Shown: positions 1 to 11,089 of the stretch, in pieces
Layout of the letters: the number at the start of each line of letters is the position of its first letter
How positions within the stretch are numbered: position 1 is the stretch's first letter
From: Bactrocera neohumeralis
Lineage: Eukaryota > Arthropoda > Insecta > Diptera > Tephritidae
Assembly (NCBI RefSeq): GCF_024586455.1
Contig: NC_065923.1
Location: forward strand, 70,157,076 to 70,221,075
DNA: 64,000 bases
Direction of reading: 5' to 3'
Notes under the pieces: generated by a model
The model's input: only the letters and a program-made list of their open reading frames with translations
The model's database searches: none
Told to the model about the DNA's origin: nothing
Translations under genes and position numbers: made by a program

Positions 1-949
1 AATTTATTTTCGTTGTTTATTTTACAATGTTGCTGTTGCTGTTGTTTTTTTTGCTTATTTTCCTTGCAATGCCTCTTTTCTAATTTCGTTTTTTTCGCTT
101 TCTGCTTATACCTGTCGCTGCTGCTGTTGCTGTGTGGTATGTGGGCATGCTCGCTGGCGTTTAATTGTTGAAAAATTTGAAAATTGCTGTTTGTTATGCC
201 GAAATTGATTTCTATTTGTTTGTCGGACTCAGTTGGTTAGTTGCCTGAAGTGTGCTTCAAACGAAGTGTACTAAACACACATATACACAAACACGCACAC
301 AAGCACACACTGCGCACAAGCGCCACTCTACACAAGGGAGGTACGCTGAATTATTCACTTTTAGGCGTGCTTGTGACTACTTGAAAGTTGCTCACAGCGG
401 AAATTAAGGTTGACTCCATATAAATATATAAGTAAGTAAAAGTTTGCGCTTGTGTGTGTGTGTGTGTGCAAGTGACAGTTGTAATTAAATTCGTAATAGC
501 GCTTTCATTGCCACTTTTGTAAATGTTCTCGTTGAAGTTTCTAGCGCCCCGCTCTTCTTTGCTAGCGCATTATTTGCTTTCGATTTTCAAGAGAAAATTG
601 CTTAGAGTGAAGTGTTGTTGGTACGCAGGGGAACTGCATTTCACTTAAGGTGTTCGAAAATTGCGTTTGGCATAGATTTTGAAGTGTGTTTTATCGAAAA
701 AAAAACATAATTGGGCATTAGTTAATATTGTTACCCTGTTTGCTCTTATTGCAGCAATCTATTTTTTGCTTCTTCTTAATGTTGTATGTTTGTAAATGAT
801 TATAGTCTTACAAAATGTTCTGAGTGAAGAAAGTGTGTTTTATGGATAAAGCATGAAAAGCTGGAGAAAAACTTTAAATTCGATTGCACTGGGGCTTTAA
901 TGTTCCTAACAACTAAAGAAGATTCATTACAAGAACTTGATTCTGGTCT

Positions 950-1135
950 GCTTTGTATGAAAGCTACATACATATATGTATGATATAGTGGTCCGATCTA
1001 AACTATTTCTTCGAAGGTTATGTTTCTGTCTTATGTAATAACCCAAGCCAAATTTGATGAAGATTTCTTGTCAAATGAAACGTTTTCGTTACATGCACAT
1101 GATTTCGATAGTTCAGTTTGTATGGCTATGTTTAA
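950..1135 (+). repeat. Diverged fragment of the 154-bp dispersed repeat
   Basis: The stretch contains GATATAGTGGTCCGATCTAA, then CCAAATTTGATGAAGAT, then CATGATTTCGATAGTTCAG and GTTTGTATGG. These are the landmark words, in order, of the arrays at 52.1-53.1 kb and 57.8-58.9 kb. About 1.2 units are present and heavily mutated. Confidence 0.75.
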
Positions 1136-2085
1136 AATAACCACTTTTGCTACGAAATCCGAATTTTACATTTTTTTTATATTTTCGAAAATTTTCATAT
1201 TAAGGCCTTAAAGAAAGGTTCCGGGAAAAATTTGTTTTTGTAATAACCAATTTGCTACGAAATCCAAAATTCTGATATTTTTTGTTAATTTTCGAAAATT
1301 CTCGAATTGAGGCCTTTAGTAAAAGAATTTTTTCTTTATAAAAATAAACGCTTTGCCAAGAAATCGGGAATTCAGAGTTTGGTTTTATATTTTCAAAAAA
1401 TTTTCGTATTGAAAAAATTTTTTCTTATAATAACAACTTTCTCATTATTACAAAATCCGAAATGTATGTAGATTTTTTTAAATTTTGTTTGAAAATTTTT
1501 TGAGTTGAGGCTTTAAACAAAAGTTCTTGGAAATATTTTTTTTTAGACAACTAATTCGGCTCTGTAAACCGAATTTTTGATGTTTTGTATTTTTTCGAAA
1601 AATTTCGAATAATGATTTTAAAAGTTCTGGGAAATAGTTTTTCTTATGTAACCACTTTATGATAAAAAATCGTAATCTACACATTTTTGTATATTTTTCG
1701 AAATTTTTCGAATTAAGACTTTGAACAAAAGTTCTGAGAATTTTTTTTTGAAATAATTAATTTAGCTATGTAAGCTGAATTTTTTGAATTTTCGATTTTT
1801 TGTATGTTTTCGAAAATTTTCGAATTTAAACTTTGAACAAAAGTTCTGGGAAGTATTTGTTCTTATGTAACCACATTTTGATATAAACAAAGATTCTGGA
1901 AAATATTTTTCCTCATGTTATCACTTTTATATAAAATTCGTAATTTAGATATTTTTCTATTTTTTTTTTGGAAAATTTTCGAATTGAGGCTTTAAACAAA
2001 ATTCGTGGAAATGTTTTTTTCTTATATAACAATTTTCGTTACGAAGTCCGAAATTTAATTTTTTTTTGTATTTTTACTTAAATAC
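1130..2085 (+). repeat. ~105-bp tandem array with palindromic core
   Basis: About eight diverged units carry the core TTCGAAAATTTTCGAA, perfect at 1809-1824. Variants begin at 1184, 1291, 1392, 1489, 1594, 1697 and 1968. Spacings are 107, 101, 97, 105, 103 and 112, then 159 where part of a unit appears duplicated. After the core each unit reads roughly GAGGCTTTAAAC, then AAAGTTCTGGGAA, then TATGTAACCACTTT and ACGAAATCCGAA. The array stops about 35 bp from the exon's donor site. Confidence 0.9.
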
Positions 2086-2112
2086 AACAACAATATTGTA
2101 AAAAGTATGCTC

Positions 2113-2118
2113 ACTCAC
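2113..2118 (-). other. 5' splice site of the bru3 exon
   Basis: On the minus strand the coding run ending ATGCCG is followed directly by GTGAGT, a near-consensus U1 donor. The donor falls exactly after the proline codon, in phase 0. CELF proteins continue with a Gly codon, consistent with the next exon starting GG. Confidence 0.9.
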
Positions 2119-2198
2119 CGGCATAGTTTGACTTCCGTGTAAATTGGTTATGGCGGACTGGGCCTCCTGTTGCGAACTAAATTTGACGAAAGCACAAC
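2119..2198 (-). CDS. bru3: bruno-3 (CELF family) internal exon, RRM2 part
   Basis: This is a single 80-nt coding exon read on the minus strand. Its translation contains GCAFVKFSSQQEAQSAIT followed by NLHGSQTMP; the first G codon is completed by the upstream exon. GCAFVKFS is the RNP1 strand of the second RNA-recognition motif of CELF/Bruno proteins, which bind U/GU-rich RNA and act in splicing and translational control. The KFSSQQEAQSAITNLHGSQTMP stretch fits my memory of Drosophila bruno-3. Arrest and bruno-2 instead read roughly FVTFAT...SQTMEG here. The exon follows an AG acceptor (2199-2200) and precedes a GTGAGT donor (2113-2118). It begins with two bases of a split codon and ends in phase 0, so skipping it would shift the frame. 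Neither the preceding RRM2 exon nor the following one (expected to begin GASSSLVVKF) lies in the window. The family call is firm; the paralogue is likely. Confidence 0.93.
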
Positions 2199-2230
2199 CT
2201 GTAATACACAAAAAAAGTGACACAAATAAA
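2199..2230 (-). other. 3' splice site of the bru3 exon
   Basis: On the minus strand a pyrimidine-rich run with seven consecutive T lies upstream of TGTGTATTACAG, whose terminal AG is the complement of 2199-2200. The reading frame of the RRM begins immediately after it. This is a standard acceptor and fixes the 5' edge of the exon. Confidence 0.9.
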
Positions 2231-2339
2231 TTAGTCGCATTGTAATTGCTTGCAAGCCGTATATAAGTACTTTTTATGGCATAAATAGTTAATTGGAAAA
2301 TGATAAATGCAGCGCACAAAATAAAATTTTAAAGTAATT

Positions 2340-3990
2340 AAACAAATTTTAAATGATGGTTTTCGAAGATACAAACTTTTTTCAAAATAAAATGAAATTT
2401 AAAGCAATCAAAGTGTGGCTGGTAGGCGCTGCGCAATCACACGTAACGCGCTATGAGCGGTAGGGTGAGAAGAAGGGAGGAGGAGAAGCGGTCAATTATG
2501 GTTTGGGTAATTAAAGCAGCAACGTTTTTGAACTATATTTCATTTTTATTGCCATATATTATTTCTTTTGTTTTTGTTTTTGTTTTCGTTTTTTTTTGTT
2601 CGCTTTAAGCTGCTGCACAATTTAAAATCAGCTTTCGCCGACAATTTCCACTTGTTGTTTTTGCATGTTGCTATGATTTAAAAATTTCACATCACGCGGT
2701 TACCTTTAAAAAATTACTTTTTTGCCACCATTCCGCGCTGCTGTCGCTGCCATCGCTAATTATTTTGTAATTTGCTGTCGAGCGTCCAGCGTAGAACAAG
2801 AAAAAAAATAAAATGAAAATAAAATATTACAGAAAAAAGCATTAAAAATAAATTTCACTGGTACGCGTAATGCTTTAATAACCGCACACGCGCGTGCATA
2901 CATACACACATATGTATATATGTGCCAGCAAGCACGCATGTGTTTATGTGGCTGTGTGCTTGCAACGCAGTCGCGCAGTTATTTGTGCGCGAACGTTTTG
3001 TGGCCGCAGCTTTATATTACATACTTATATACATACATATATACTTAGGTGTGTGTACATGTAGGAAGGTATGCCTGCCAGTGCGCGTCGGAGGCCTTCA
3101 TGCCGCATGCATGTGTGCAATTGGCAGTTGGCTTTGACGCTTTTCCATTTTAATTTCCAACGCAATAAAACCTTGGCGGTGACAACAACAACAACAAATT
3201 ACGACAACCACAGTGGCAACGGGCAACCACAATCATAGGTTGCATGTTGCTGCAGCTAATGATGTTGCCATGGCAGTGTGCGCTGGTTGTGTGTTGCAAG
3301 TGACATTGTTGCCGCGGCAACGCATTTGCCTTCAACCGCAAGCTGCTGCCACTACAACAACAGCAACAAAAGTAATAGCGCGGTTCAGCAGTTACCTGAC
3401 AGTCAATTGCAGCAGCAACAGCAACAGCAAAAACAACGTTACCAGTGCTGGCGAAGGCGTTCATCTGTGCGGTTCTGCGGTTCAGTGGCGCTCGTCTTCT
3501 CGCCTCCGCTTAACGCTTTCTTTGCCTACCATGCAGCGTTTGTGGTTTTGCGCAAAGTTGAGTTTGCTGTAAGCAGTCGGAAGCGGTGCAGTTGCCAGTT
3601 TGTGGGATCGAGGGGCTGGATGTGTGTGTACGTTAATGCAGGCAGCTCGTTGCACTCACTGGCAGGTGAAGCTCGTGTGGGGAGTTTTGGTGTTTTGGTG
3701 GGTGGCTAATGGGTAGTCATAAAGTGGCTGAAGAGGCGCGAAAGGGCGGTTTCTTTTTAGGTTAATGAGTACTGAGGCGACGCAGCGGATGTGAGTAGCA
3801 TTATTTCATAAATTGAGATATTAAGGCCTTTTTCATTAATGGTCTTCTAAGGGATTCATATCGAGATAACTTCAGTAATGTGAAGCTAATAAGAAGTTAG
3901 TGGGTTTGTTATGCCTTTCATATGGTCACTATGTAAGAAAACTTTTCAGTAGTTTTCGAGCATTTAGCATGAATTCATGCTAGATTTCGT
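2340..3990. other. Intronic DNA with simple-sequence tracts
   Basis: No gene is seen. The stretch contains TTTTTGTTTTTG runs (2565-2600), TATA/CACA tracts near 2900 and 3030, and a CAG/CAA-rich patch (about 3398-3440) that opens spurious glutamine/alanine frames on both strands. Around 3150-3720 it is richer in GC and freer of stops than its surroundings. The overlapping frames there have no recognisable domain. Confidence 0.6.
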
Positions 3991-4255
3991 TAAGATATTT
4001 TGTCAAATATAAAAGTGGTCCATACAAGGAGTTGACGTGAGTCAGTCAGTTTGTACGGCATCTATATGTTATAGCGATCTGATCTTAACCAGTTCTTCAG
4101 TACTTGCAGCATTGCTAAAGAGAATAGTTCCTGCCAAATTTCTTGAAGATGTCTGGTCAAATGAAAAAGTTTTCCATACAAGGATTTGATTTGGATAGGT
4201 CAGTCAGTTTGTATGGCAGCTATATGCTAGAGTGGTTCGATTTTGGTGATTATGA
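3990..4255 (+). repeat. Two units of the 154-bp dispersed repeat
   Basis: The words TCCATACAAGG, CAGTTTGTA, TATATGTTATAG and CGATCTGATC recur about 159 bp apart (TATATGTTATAG near 4061 and TATATGCTAGAG near 4221). Between them lies CCAAATTTCTTGAAGATGTC. The order and orientation match the arrays at 52 and 58 kb. Confidence 0.8.
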
Positions 4256-4373
4256 TAAATCAGCTGCTTCTTGGGGAAAAAATGATGCTTATACAATTTC
4301 AGAACGCTATCCCAAAAATTAAGAACTAGTTCGCCTATATATAGTTGAACAAGCGGACCGGACCTGCCAACTT

Positions 4374-4460
4374 GTCACTAACCAATATATAGCCATTTTA
4401 TACCAATATATAACCATTTTATAAACAAAAATAAGTATGATTTAATATGAGTGGTTTCTT
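4374..4460 (+). repeat. Short dispersed repeat shared with 20.6 kb
   Basis: Contains a local duplication of CCAATATATA-CCATTTTATA followed by TATGAGTGGTTTCTTT. A related block at about 20614-20705 has ATATAACCATTTTAATACC followed by AATATGAGTGGTTTTTAT. The two share order and orientation but are diverged. The type of element is unknown. Confidence 0.5.
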
Positions 4461-5599
4461 TATATCGTTTTACCAGCATAACCCATCATAGCCTTCACTT
4501 GTTTATTCACAAATGAGTTCACTAACACAACTTAACCTCACTTTTGATATCCAAATCACAACGGAAATATCAACATAACTATTGAGCAAGTAACAATGAA
4601 TCGTAGAGATAAAATTTCACAAAAATAAAAGACAAAAGCAACAACAAAACAACAATAAAAATGTATGCACAAGCTATTCGCACAAAAAATATCCTTTAAT
4701 TACTGTTTATATTAAGTTATTAAATAGATTAATCCGTCATGTTTTAATAAATTACTTTAAAAACTTTTTTGCTTGAAAAAACTAAAAAAAAAGTTTCTGC
4801 TTCAAATATTTGCACATTTTCCTTTATTACAATTAAGTTTTGCAAATGAAAAATTAATTATCTCCATATCAACGGGGCAAACATAATGAATGGCAAAAGT
4901 ATTTTGTTGTTTAATTGTTAAACAACATCATCATTGTCAACTAAAGCATGAAAATATACAACAAAAAATAATTTACAGTTTTAATATATTGAAATTAGTT
5001 TGCAAAAACTTTTCAACATGTATGCACAGCACATAATGCAGAAACAAAATTTTTAATTAATTAAATTAATTACGCAAATTTTGAACAAAAACATGTGTAT
5101 ATGTAGAAATATATAGAGAACTGCGATAAATAAGGTAAAATAGTAAAGCAAACAATGCTGGGCGTTATGAGTGCTATGTGCGTTTGTATGTGTGATAGGT
5201 TTTGTTTTATATGACAAACGCTGGTGACTGTGAGCTATTATTTAGAAAAGTAGAGAAATATTTTGATTTTCCAGCAATTTTGGTAAAATTTTTTTTCATT
5301 TAATTTTCATTTAATACATTTGTGATTTTAAAAAATCGACTTCTTTTTCAAATATGATGAGATATATTTTGGAATATGCTCCGAAAAGTTATGTTTAAGT
5401 GGCAAATTGTTTGGGAAATATGAGCTTATCTGTAAAAAGTTCCCTAAAACGGCTTCCAAAACTTTACAGGCTTTTTCGAAACATTGATTTCATCCTCGGT
5501 GGAAAAAATTTCGCCAAATGCTCTGAACCGATCGACTTGTCCGTTATTAAAATTTTTGTCAGCTAATGATAGAATGTACCCTTCAGTTGGTTTAAAAAA

Positions 5600-5830
5600 T
5601 CGAAATTTAAAACAAAAAATCAATTTTGAAAAATCGAAATTTCTAACAAAAATGTTAACTTGGTCAATTTTTGTTAAAAATTTCAATTTTTCAATAAAAT
5701 AGAGGTAAAATTTTGATAAAAATTTAAACTTTTCAATAAAAAAGATGTACATTTTTGTTAAGTTTTTTTTGCAAATTAAAAAATGTCAAACTTTTGTTAA
5801 AACTTTCGATTTTTTAAGCCACCTTAAAGG
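5600..5830. repeat. AT-rich short-period repeat
   Basis: Loosely repeating words AAAATCGAAATT, TTTTGTTAAAA, AAACTTTTCAATAAAA and ATTTTTGTTAA occur every ~40-50 bp. The result is a low-complexity block with overlapping frames on both strands, including a Phe/Lys-rich frame at 5444-5752 on the minus strand. I do not consider those frames genes. Confidence 0.5.
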
Positions 5831-6091
5831 TATTGGAGTCAGAATAATCGACTTATTTTCGGGAAGCCACCGTTTTGCCAAAAATTAAAACTTTGAATAG
5901 TCCTTCAATCATCACCTGTATACATCTAATGCAATAATAAACTTTTTGATTTTGGACTTGATGAAATTTTAAGCAAAAAAATTAATGCTTCGAGCCAGAT
6001 ACTAGTTTTCGGCGCTGCTCCTATGCGTTCCAGGGAATCAAACATTTTTCAAAATGAATTGTCAGTTAATGAAGTAAATTGAATGCTGTAA

Positions 6092-6167
6092 ACTTCTACT
6101 TATGACTCTATCCTTTAAGCCTCCAAGGCTTCTTGATGGCTTGGAGGATAGAGTCATGTGTAGAAGT
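6092..6167. repeat. 76-nt foldback (hairpin) sequence
   Basis: The outer arms ACTTCTAC and GTAGAAGT pair. Inside them ATGACTCTAT pairs with ATAGAGTCAT, and CCTCCAAG pairs with CTTGGAGG around a 12-nt loop. The left arm carries an extra CCTTTAAG bulge of 8 nt. The length is like a pre-miRNA, but the large one-sided bulge argues against an ordinary miRNA. A small foldback transposon end is equally possible. Confidence 0.7.
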
Positions 6168-6264
6168 CAAGAAGCTCTGCTTGTTAATTAAAAAAATGTA
6201 TTTTTGTTTAACTTAAATGAAGTTTAAAAAATTGTAATTAACGCATGACATAATTTTGAATATT

Positions 6265-6415
6265 TGACCTGGTCTACGGAAAGGGGAAAGGGGGCTTAGG
6301 TGTCAAAAAATCAATTTTCATTTTTTAGTTGATTCGGATGGAAGATGAGATGCTTTTTCACGTTTCCCAGAAAACTAGTTTTCGCACGTTAGCTCCCTTT
6401 TCGTAGACTAGGTCA
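6265..6415. mobile_element. 151-bp MITE-like element with terminal inverted repeats
   Basis: The left end TGACCTGGTCTACGGAAAGG matches the complement of the right end, which reads TGACCTAGTCTACGAAAAGG, with 2 mismatches in 20. The interior has no coding potential. This is the form of a non-autonomous terminal-inverted-repeat DNA transposon. I could not identify a clean target-site duplication, so the superfamily is undetermined. Confidence 0.75.
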
Positions 6416-6429
6416 CATATGCTGCCTTC

Positions 6430-9400
6430 CCACACATAAAAATATTTTTATTTCATATTTTATTTTTCAAAATATTTCAAAAAGTAAAATTGTTCTACTT
6501 ACTAAGAAAAGTTAAAAACACGCTTTGGTATACAATTCTTTCTTCTGTAAATAATTTTAGCAGTTTCTAAATATATTTACCCATTTCAATCACTTTTCAT
6601 TACTAACTGCCGACGCATCCATCAAAATTTGCTTTATTTGCTTTTTTTATTTGTGGCTTTTCAGTAATTTGAATTAATTTCTAATTTATTAACATGGAAA
6701 CTCACTAAAATCAGCACAGCCTGCAGCTAGTTTGCTAAGTCTGTACGTTCGGCTGCACAATATAACATTTTGTTAACATACTTTTAGGCGTAAAAGCATT
6801 TTTGACAGCAAAATGAAGCATCTCAGGATACAAATATATATTAAATTCTACTACCGTTATAACAAACAAAATATTACAATATATTCACTTAGCGCAGATA
6901 AAAAACTCATTTTCCTAAATAAACTTTTGGAACACATATTTCCACTTATATATACTTTAGTGAGATGGAAGAGTAGAAATCGCTAGAAGAGCCGTGAAAT
7001 TTTGTTGTTTGTCAAATGGTTGACACACCCCAAACTACAAACAATAATAAATTAATTAATTGAAGGGCAACTTCAAAAAGTCTTTAAAGTCATATCAAGC
7101 CAAGAAAGTTGCCTGACACCACATATATAAAAAAATAATAAATTTATAAAACCAAACTGAGTGTGTATCAATGTAAACGCAACTAAGAAAAAAATATTCA
7201 ATTCAAAGCAAAAGCTGTCTCACTAGCGCATTCACAACGCGCTGCCCTCACACACACACCTCAGGGAATATGGAAATATAATTTTCATGCCTTGCCGTCT
7301 TGAGTTGGAATAACAGCAGAAGTTTACACAAGCGCTTAATTGCACACAGCAAAGCGCTAAATATCTTTTCGCCCGCCTCTTGCAACCCACTGTCCGTCAG
7401 CAACTTCTAAAAAGTTGTTTGCATTTCTTTGCCTTTGATGTATAGGTTATGTTAGCCTCTGGTGTTTTGAAATTAACTTATCATAATCCATCATGAACAG
7501 CAACAGCAGTTGGTTTGTTGTGGAGATGGTTGGAAGTATGCTGAGTGGTTTGCTTAAACGAGATCTAAGTAAGCGCTTCGACCAATGCGAAGAAGGAGAA
7601 AATAGGGAAGAATTGCATAGAGATAAGGTTGATATCCACAGGTGTAGGTAAAGGTGGCGTCAAATAGCATATGTGGATGTGCTATAAGAGTAGTGAGTTA
7701 GTGTTGCCTATTTTTCTATATATTTTTAATACTTGTAAAAGGTATTAAATGTTCGAAATACGAATTGACAAAAATTGAGAATTTTTTCAATGGTTTTTTA
7801 AAGGTTAGTCAGGAAATCGTAATATAGCGCTGGAGTCATTCTTGAAAACAACATAGCCGGATTTATGTTTTTTGTCACCACAACAACAAGAAGAAGTCTA
7901 TTGCATTTTAACTATTTTTCAAGTTCCTAAAGGATGACGGTCATTATACATACAATAATAAATAACTATAAAGGACACGAAGAGTAACGTCAAATACCTC
8001 AAAGAACCTTATATATACTACCTTAAATATACAACAATAACTACAACTACCCACATACTAATTGAAAATACATTTTTGCACTCAAAACCCTAAATGTATA
8101 CCACATAAATCACCACAGCGGCACTACTAACCCGTTTTGCTAAGTCTCGGAAAATTGAAGTCTGTTCTTAACGCCAAGTGCTGCGTGCAGCAAAAATGCC
8201 TACCTAATGAACAGTTGTGAACAGATTAACAAGTTCACATGCCCCACATACTTAACACATGAAAAGCGGTACAATTACACACAACCAAACACTCGCATCG
8301 GCATATCTCATGTCTAAGCATCACCACATACCGTGCCGCAGGATTGTTGGCCAGCGAGGAATTGTAGTGTGGTTCTAACACGAATTCGATTTTACGGTGA
8401 AAATAAGCGTAAACGTGGCTAACAAGTAGTGCCAGGATAAATGCACACATACATATACATATGCAAATTATTGCGAACGAGACTCATTCACTTGCCGTTG
8501 GGGTGCGCTACAAAAGCAAGAAAAACGAAAGCAACTAACTTGACCAATGCAAACATAACAAAAATAACGCTGAAGTTGTTGTGCATGCAAATGGTGGGTG
8601 TGGTAGTAGCTTCCCTCCCCGTAGCTTGAAAAAACATGACTCGCAGATTCGTTGCATACTTGGAGGCGTTGTACGTTGTTAGAGCTTAGCGTGTGCGCGG
8701 GTGTTGCCCCTACTACACATACGCGCCCATAACTGTAGCACAAATTCACAGGAAGCTGCAAATGGACATTGTAGCCAGTCAGGATTTATGCTAGAACATT
8801 CATTTCATGGCTAACGGCTAGTCTGTGGGCTGATAAAGCACGACGTAGCGGGCCGGCTAAAGCACAAAACAGTTGTGACACTGTGGCAACAACGATTTAA
8901 ATTCCCACTAGGGATTTTTTAATTGGATTTTAAAATGCTGCTGACGCGCCCCACACACACACACCGATGCATACACTTTAGCACATACAGCATACAGGCG
9001 GACAACTCATGGCATCCATATAGCCTTTGGAGCTTTTGCTGGCACACAGAAAACATGGACTGAGCGCAGCTTAATGCAGCCTTACAGGCACTCAAAGTTT
9101 CCTCGACCCGCTGCCGCTATGGCCATTTATGTCAATTTTCATTTGTGGCGCTAGCACATGTTAATGTATGTGTGGGTGAGTGTGCATTCACGCCGGTCAC
9201 CAAAATGGCCAACGGTTACTGAAAAGATGGACACAGCTACGCTTTCTCCACCCGCCACTTATTCTCTGCCACTAAGCATAAAGTAAGTGTGTGTGTGTGC
9301 GCTGTCGGTTTGACGTTGCCGGGCTGAACAATTTCATTTCAACTTGGCTGCAAGCAATTTTTCATACAACAAACATGTGAGTGTATGCACGGCGCATGAG

Positions 9401-9800
9401 TTGGGGCGACGGTCCGCAAGCAGAGCGACGAATGTGGCCAGCGTGAACATGTTTTTCAACGCTAAAATGGCAATAAGCATGAACTCAGATTGGATTTGTG
9501 CGACTGTCACTGCAGGGATGTGTGAGCGCGATACAGACGAGCCGTAAATAACGATGTAGTGAGAAAAATTCTGTGTTTAATGAAAAAATTGAAAATAACT
9601 AGAATAATCTAATTAAATAATTACAGCAAGAAATTATTTGAAATGAAGACTAAGCAAATTTTGCTTAGTCAAGAAAAAAAATTGTGAGAAATAAACTCAA
9701 TTCTTCCAGTTTTTGAGGTAAATATGAGGAATTGTATAAAAAGTTGCTGAATTTGTACTTAAATTTCAGCTTAAACTCAAATATGTACTTAGTGGTTTGG
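6430..9800. other. Intronic DNA, no gene seen; one isolated box
   Basis: AT-rich to 8.0 kb, then more balanced composition to 9.55 kb with CA/TG tracts. A single ACATACTTTTAGGCG box lies at 6776-6790 just upstream of this stretch's unique core. Short frames on both strands around 8.2-8.8 kb are mutually overlapping and resemble no family. No transposon ends or RNA genes were recognised. Confidence 0.5.
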
Positions 9801-10009
9801 AAGTTTCACAAACTTTTTCACAAAATTTTATGCGCACGATCTTAAACACCTATTTTTTGGGGTTTATGGAAATTTTACTCTATTTTCAAACAAAGCTTAC
9901 GGGCTCGACTTTTAATAGCAGTTATTTAGTGTTCGTGGAAATGCAATTCTCTTTTTCAACACAATGAAGGCGATCGATTTTAAACATGCTTTGACTGTCA
10001 TAAGACCCT

Positions 10010-10890
10010 TCAAGAATATTATCCATACATAAACTCGGAATCTTAAGCACACCGTAAACAACAATTACTGGGACAATAATTTCCGACTTTCTCTGCTAGA
10101 GAATCATAAAACCCTTAATGAGAACCTTAAAAAAATATTCATAAGCCTCATATTATTATCTCGTGTTTATGAGAAACATTTCGGCTTATACCTTAAGATC
10201 TAAAGTTATTTAATTATTGTAATGGTTCCGGGTATGCACGATGTTAAACTCGAGTTTAAGGAGAGACATTGCTGTTTTTCTCCCTAAAACCTAAATTGGC
10301 TTCCTTTTTGTAATACCTCGATGCTTTGGCCGTCATAAACCCCTTAGTGGAAATTATTCATAAATAAACTCTATATTTTAAACTCGAGTTTAGGAACAAG
10401 AATTTCAGTGCCACTGGTGAAGATGTAAACCACCTTAATAGTTTTAATTTTGCATAAACTCAATATCTTAAACTCGAGTTTAAGGAGAGAAATTTCGGTA
10501 CCACTCATCTGTCGCTTTTTTTTAAGATTTAAACCACCTTCATGGTTGTAATTATGCATAAACTTCATATCCTAAACTCGAGTTTAAGGTCTTACATATC
10601 TTTTTCACTCTCTAAGCCCTTAACTAACCTAGCTTTTGCAATAACCCAACGTACACGCTTTTCATTAACACCTTTAAAAATATTCATAAATAAACTCAAT
10701 CTCTTAAACTCGAGTTTAAGCATTGACATGTATATTTTACTCTATAAGTGCTAAACTACCTCAATTTTGTAACAGCTCGAGGTAATGCTTTGACTGTCAT
10801 ATTTATAAATAAACTCAATTTATTAAACTCGAGTTTAATGAGAAACATTACTGTTTTTGTCACTAAAACCTAAACTGCCTTAGCTCGTAA
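10010..10890 (+). repeat. Tandem array with palindrome TTAAACTCGAGTTTAA
   Basis: The 16-bp perfect palindrome TTAAACTCGAGTTTAA occurs at 10244-10259, 10468-10483, 10704-10719 and 10823-10838. Copies with one changed end base lie at 10378-10393 and 10572-10587. Spacings are 134, 90, 104, 132 and 119 bp. Each copy is usually preceded by CATAAATAAACTCAAT and followed by GGAGAGACATT or GAGAAACATTACTG-type sequence, CCTAAACTACC, and a GCTTTGACTGTCATA word. Flanks are strongly diverged while the palindrome is nearly invariant. Confidence 0.93.
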
Positions 10891-11089
10891 TTTTTCTGCG
10901 TGTACACCGCAATTACCGTTAGCATTATGACCGCATACCGATGTTTTGTAATCGTTAGCGTGAACAAACTCGCCAGCGCGCCCGTTGGCGGTTTTAATGC
11001 TGCGCCAAATGCGAAAACCTCGCCAGCACACATCTATCAGCCTACAATTTCATGTCGCAACTCAAATTATATTTTTCCCTAAACGCATA

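Larger units (their letters stand above)
1..2112 (-). other. bru3 intron downstream of the exon (partial)
   Basis: This is the start of the intron 3' of the exon; its far end lies beyond the window. Positions 1-940 look like unique AT-rich DNA with CTG/GTTGC runs near 100-135, a TG dinucleotide run near 453-469, and a partial GCATAC-type box (TCACTTTTAGGCG) near 355-367. Positions 950-1135 hold a diverged piece of the 154-bp dispersed repeat, and 1130-2085 hold a ~105-bp tandem array. No open frame here resembles a protein. Confidence 0.75.

Noticed and set aside
3150..3709. Overlapping Gln/Cys-rich frames on both strands
   Set aside because: Explained by CAG/CAA repeats; no domain and no family resemblance.
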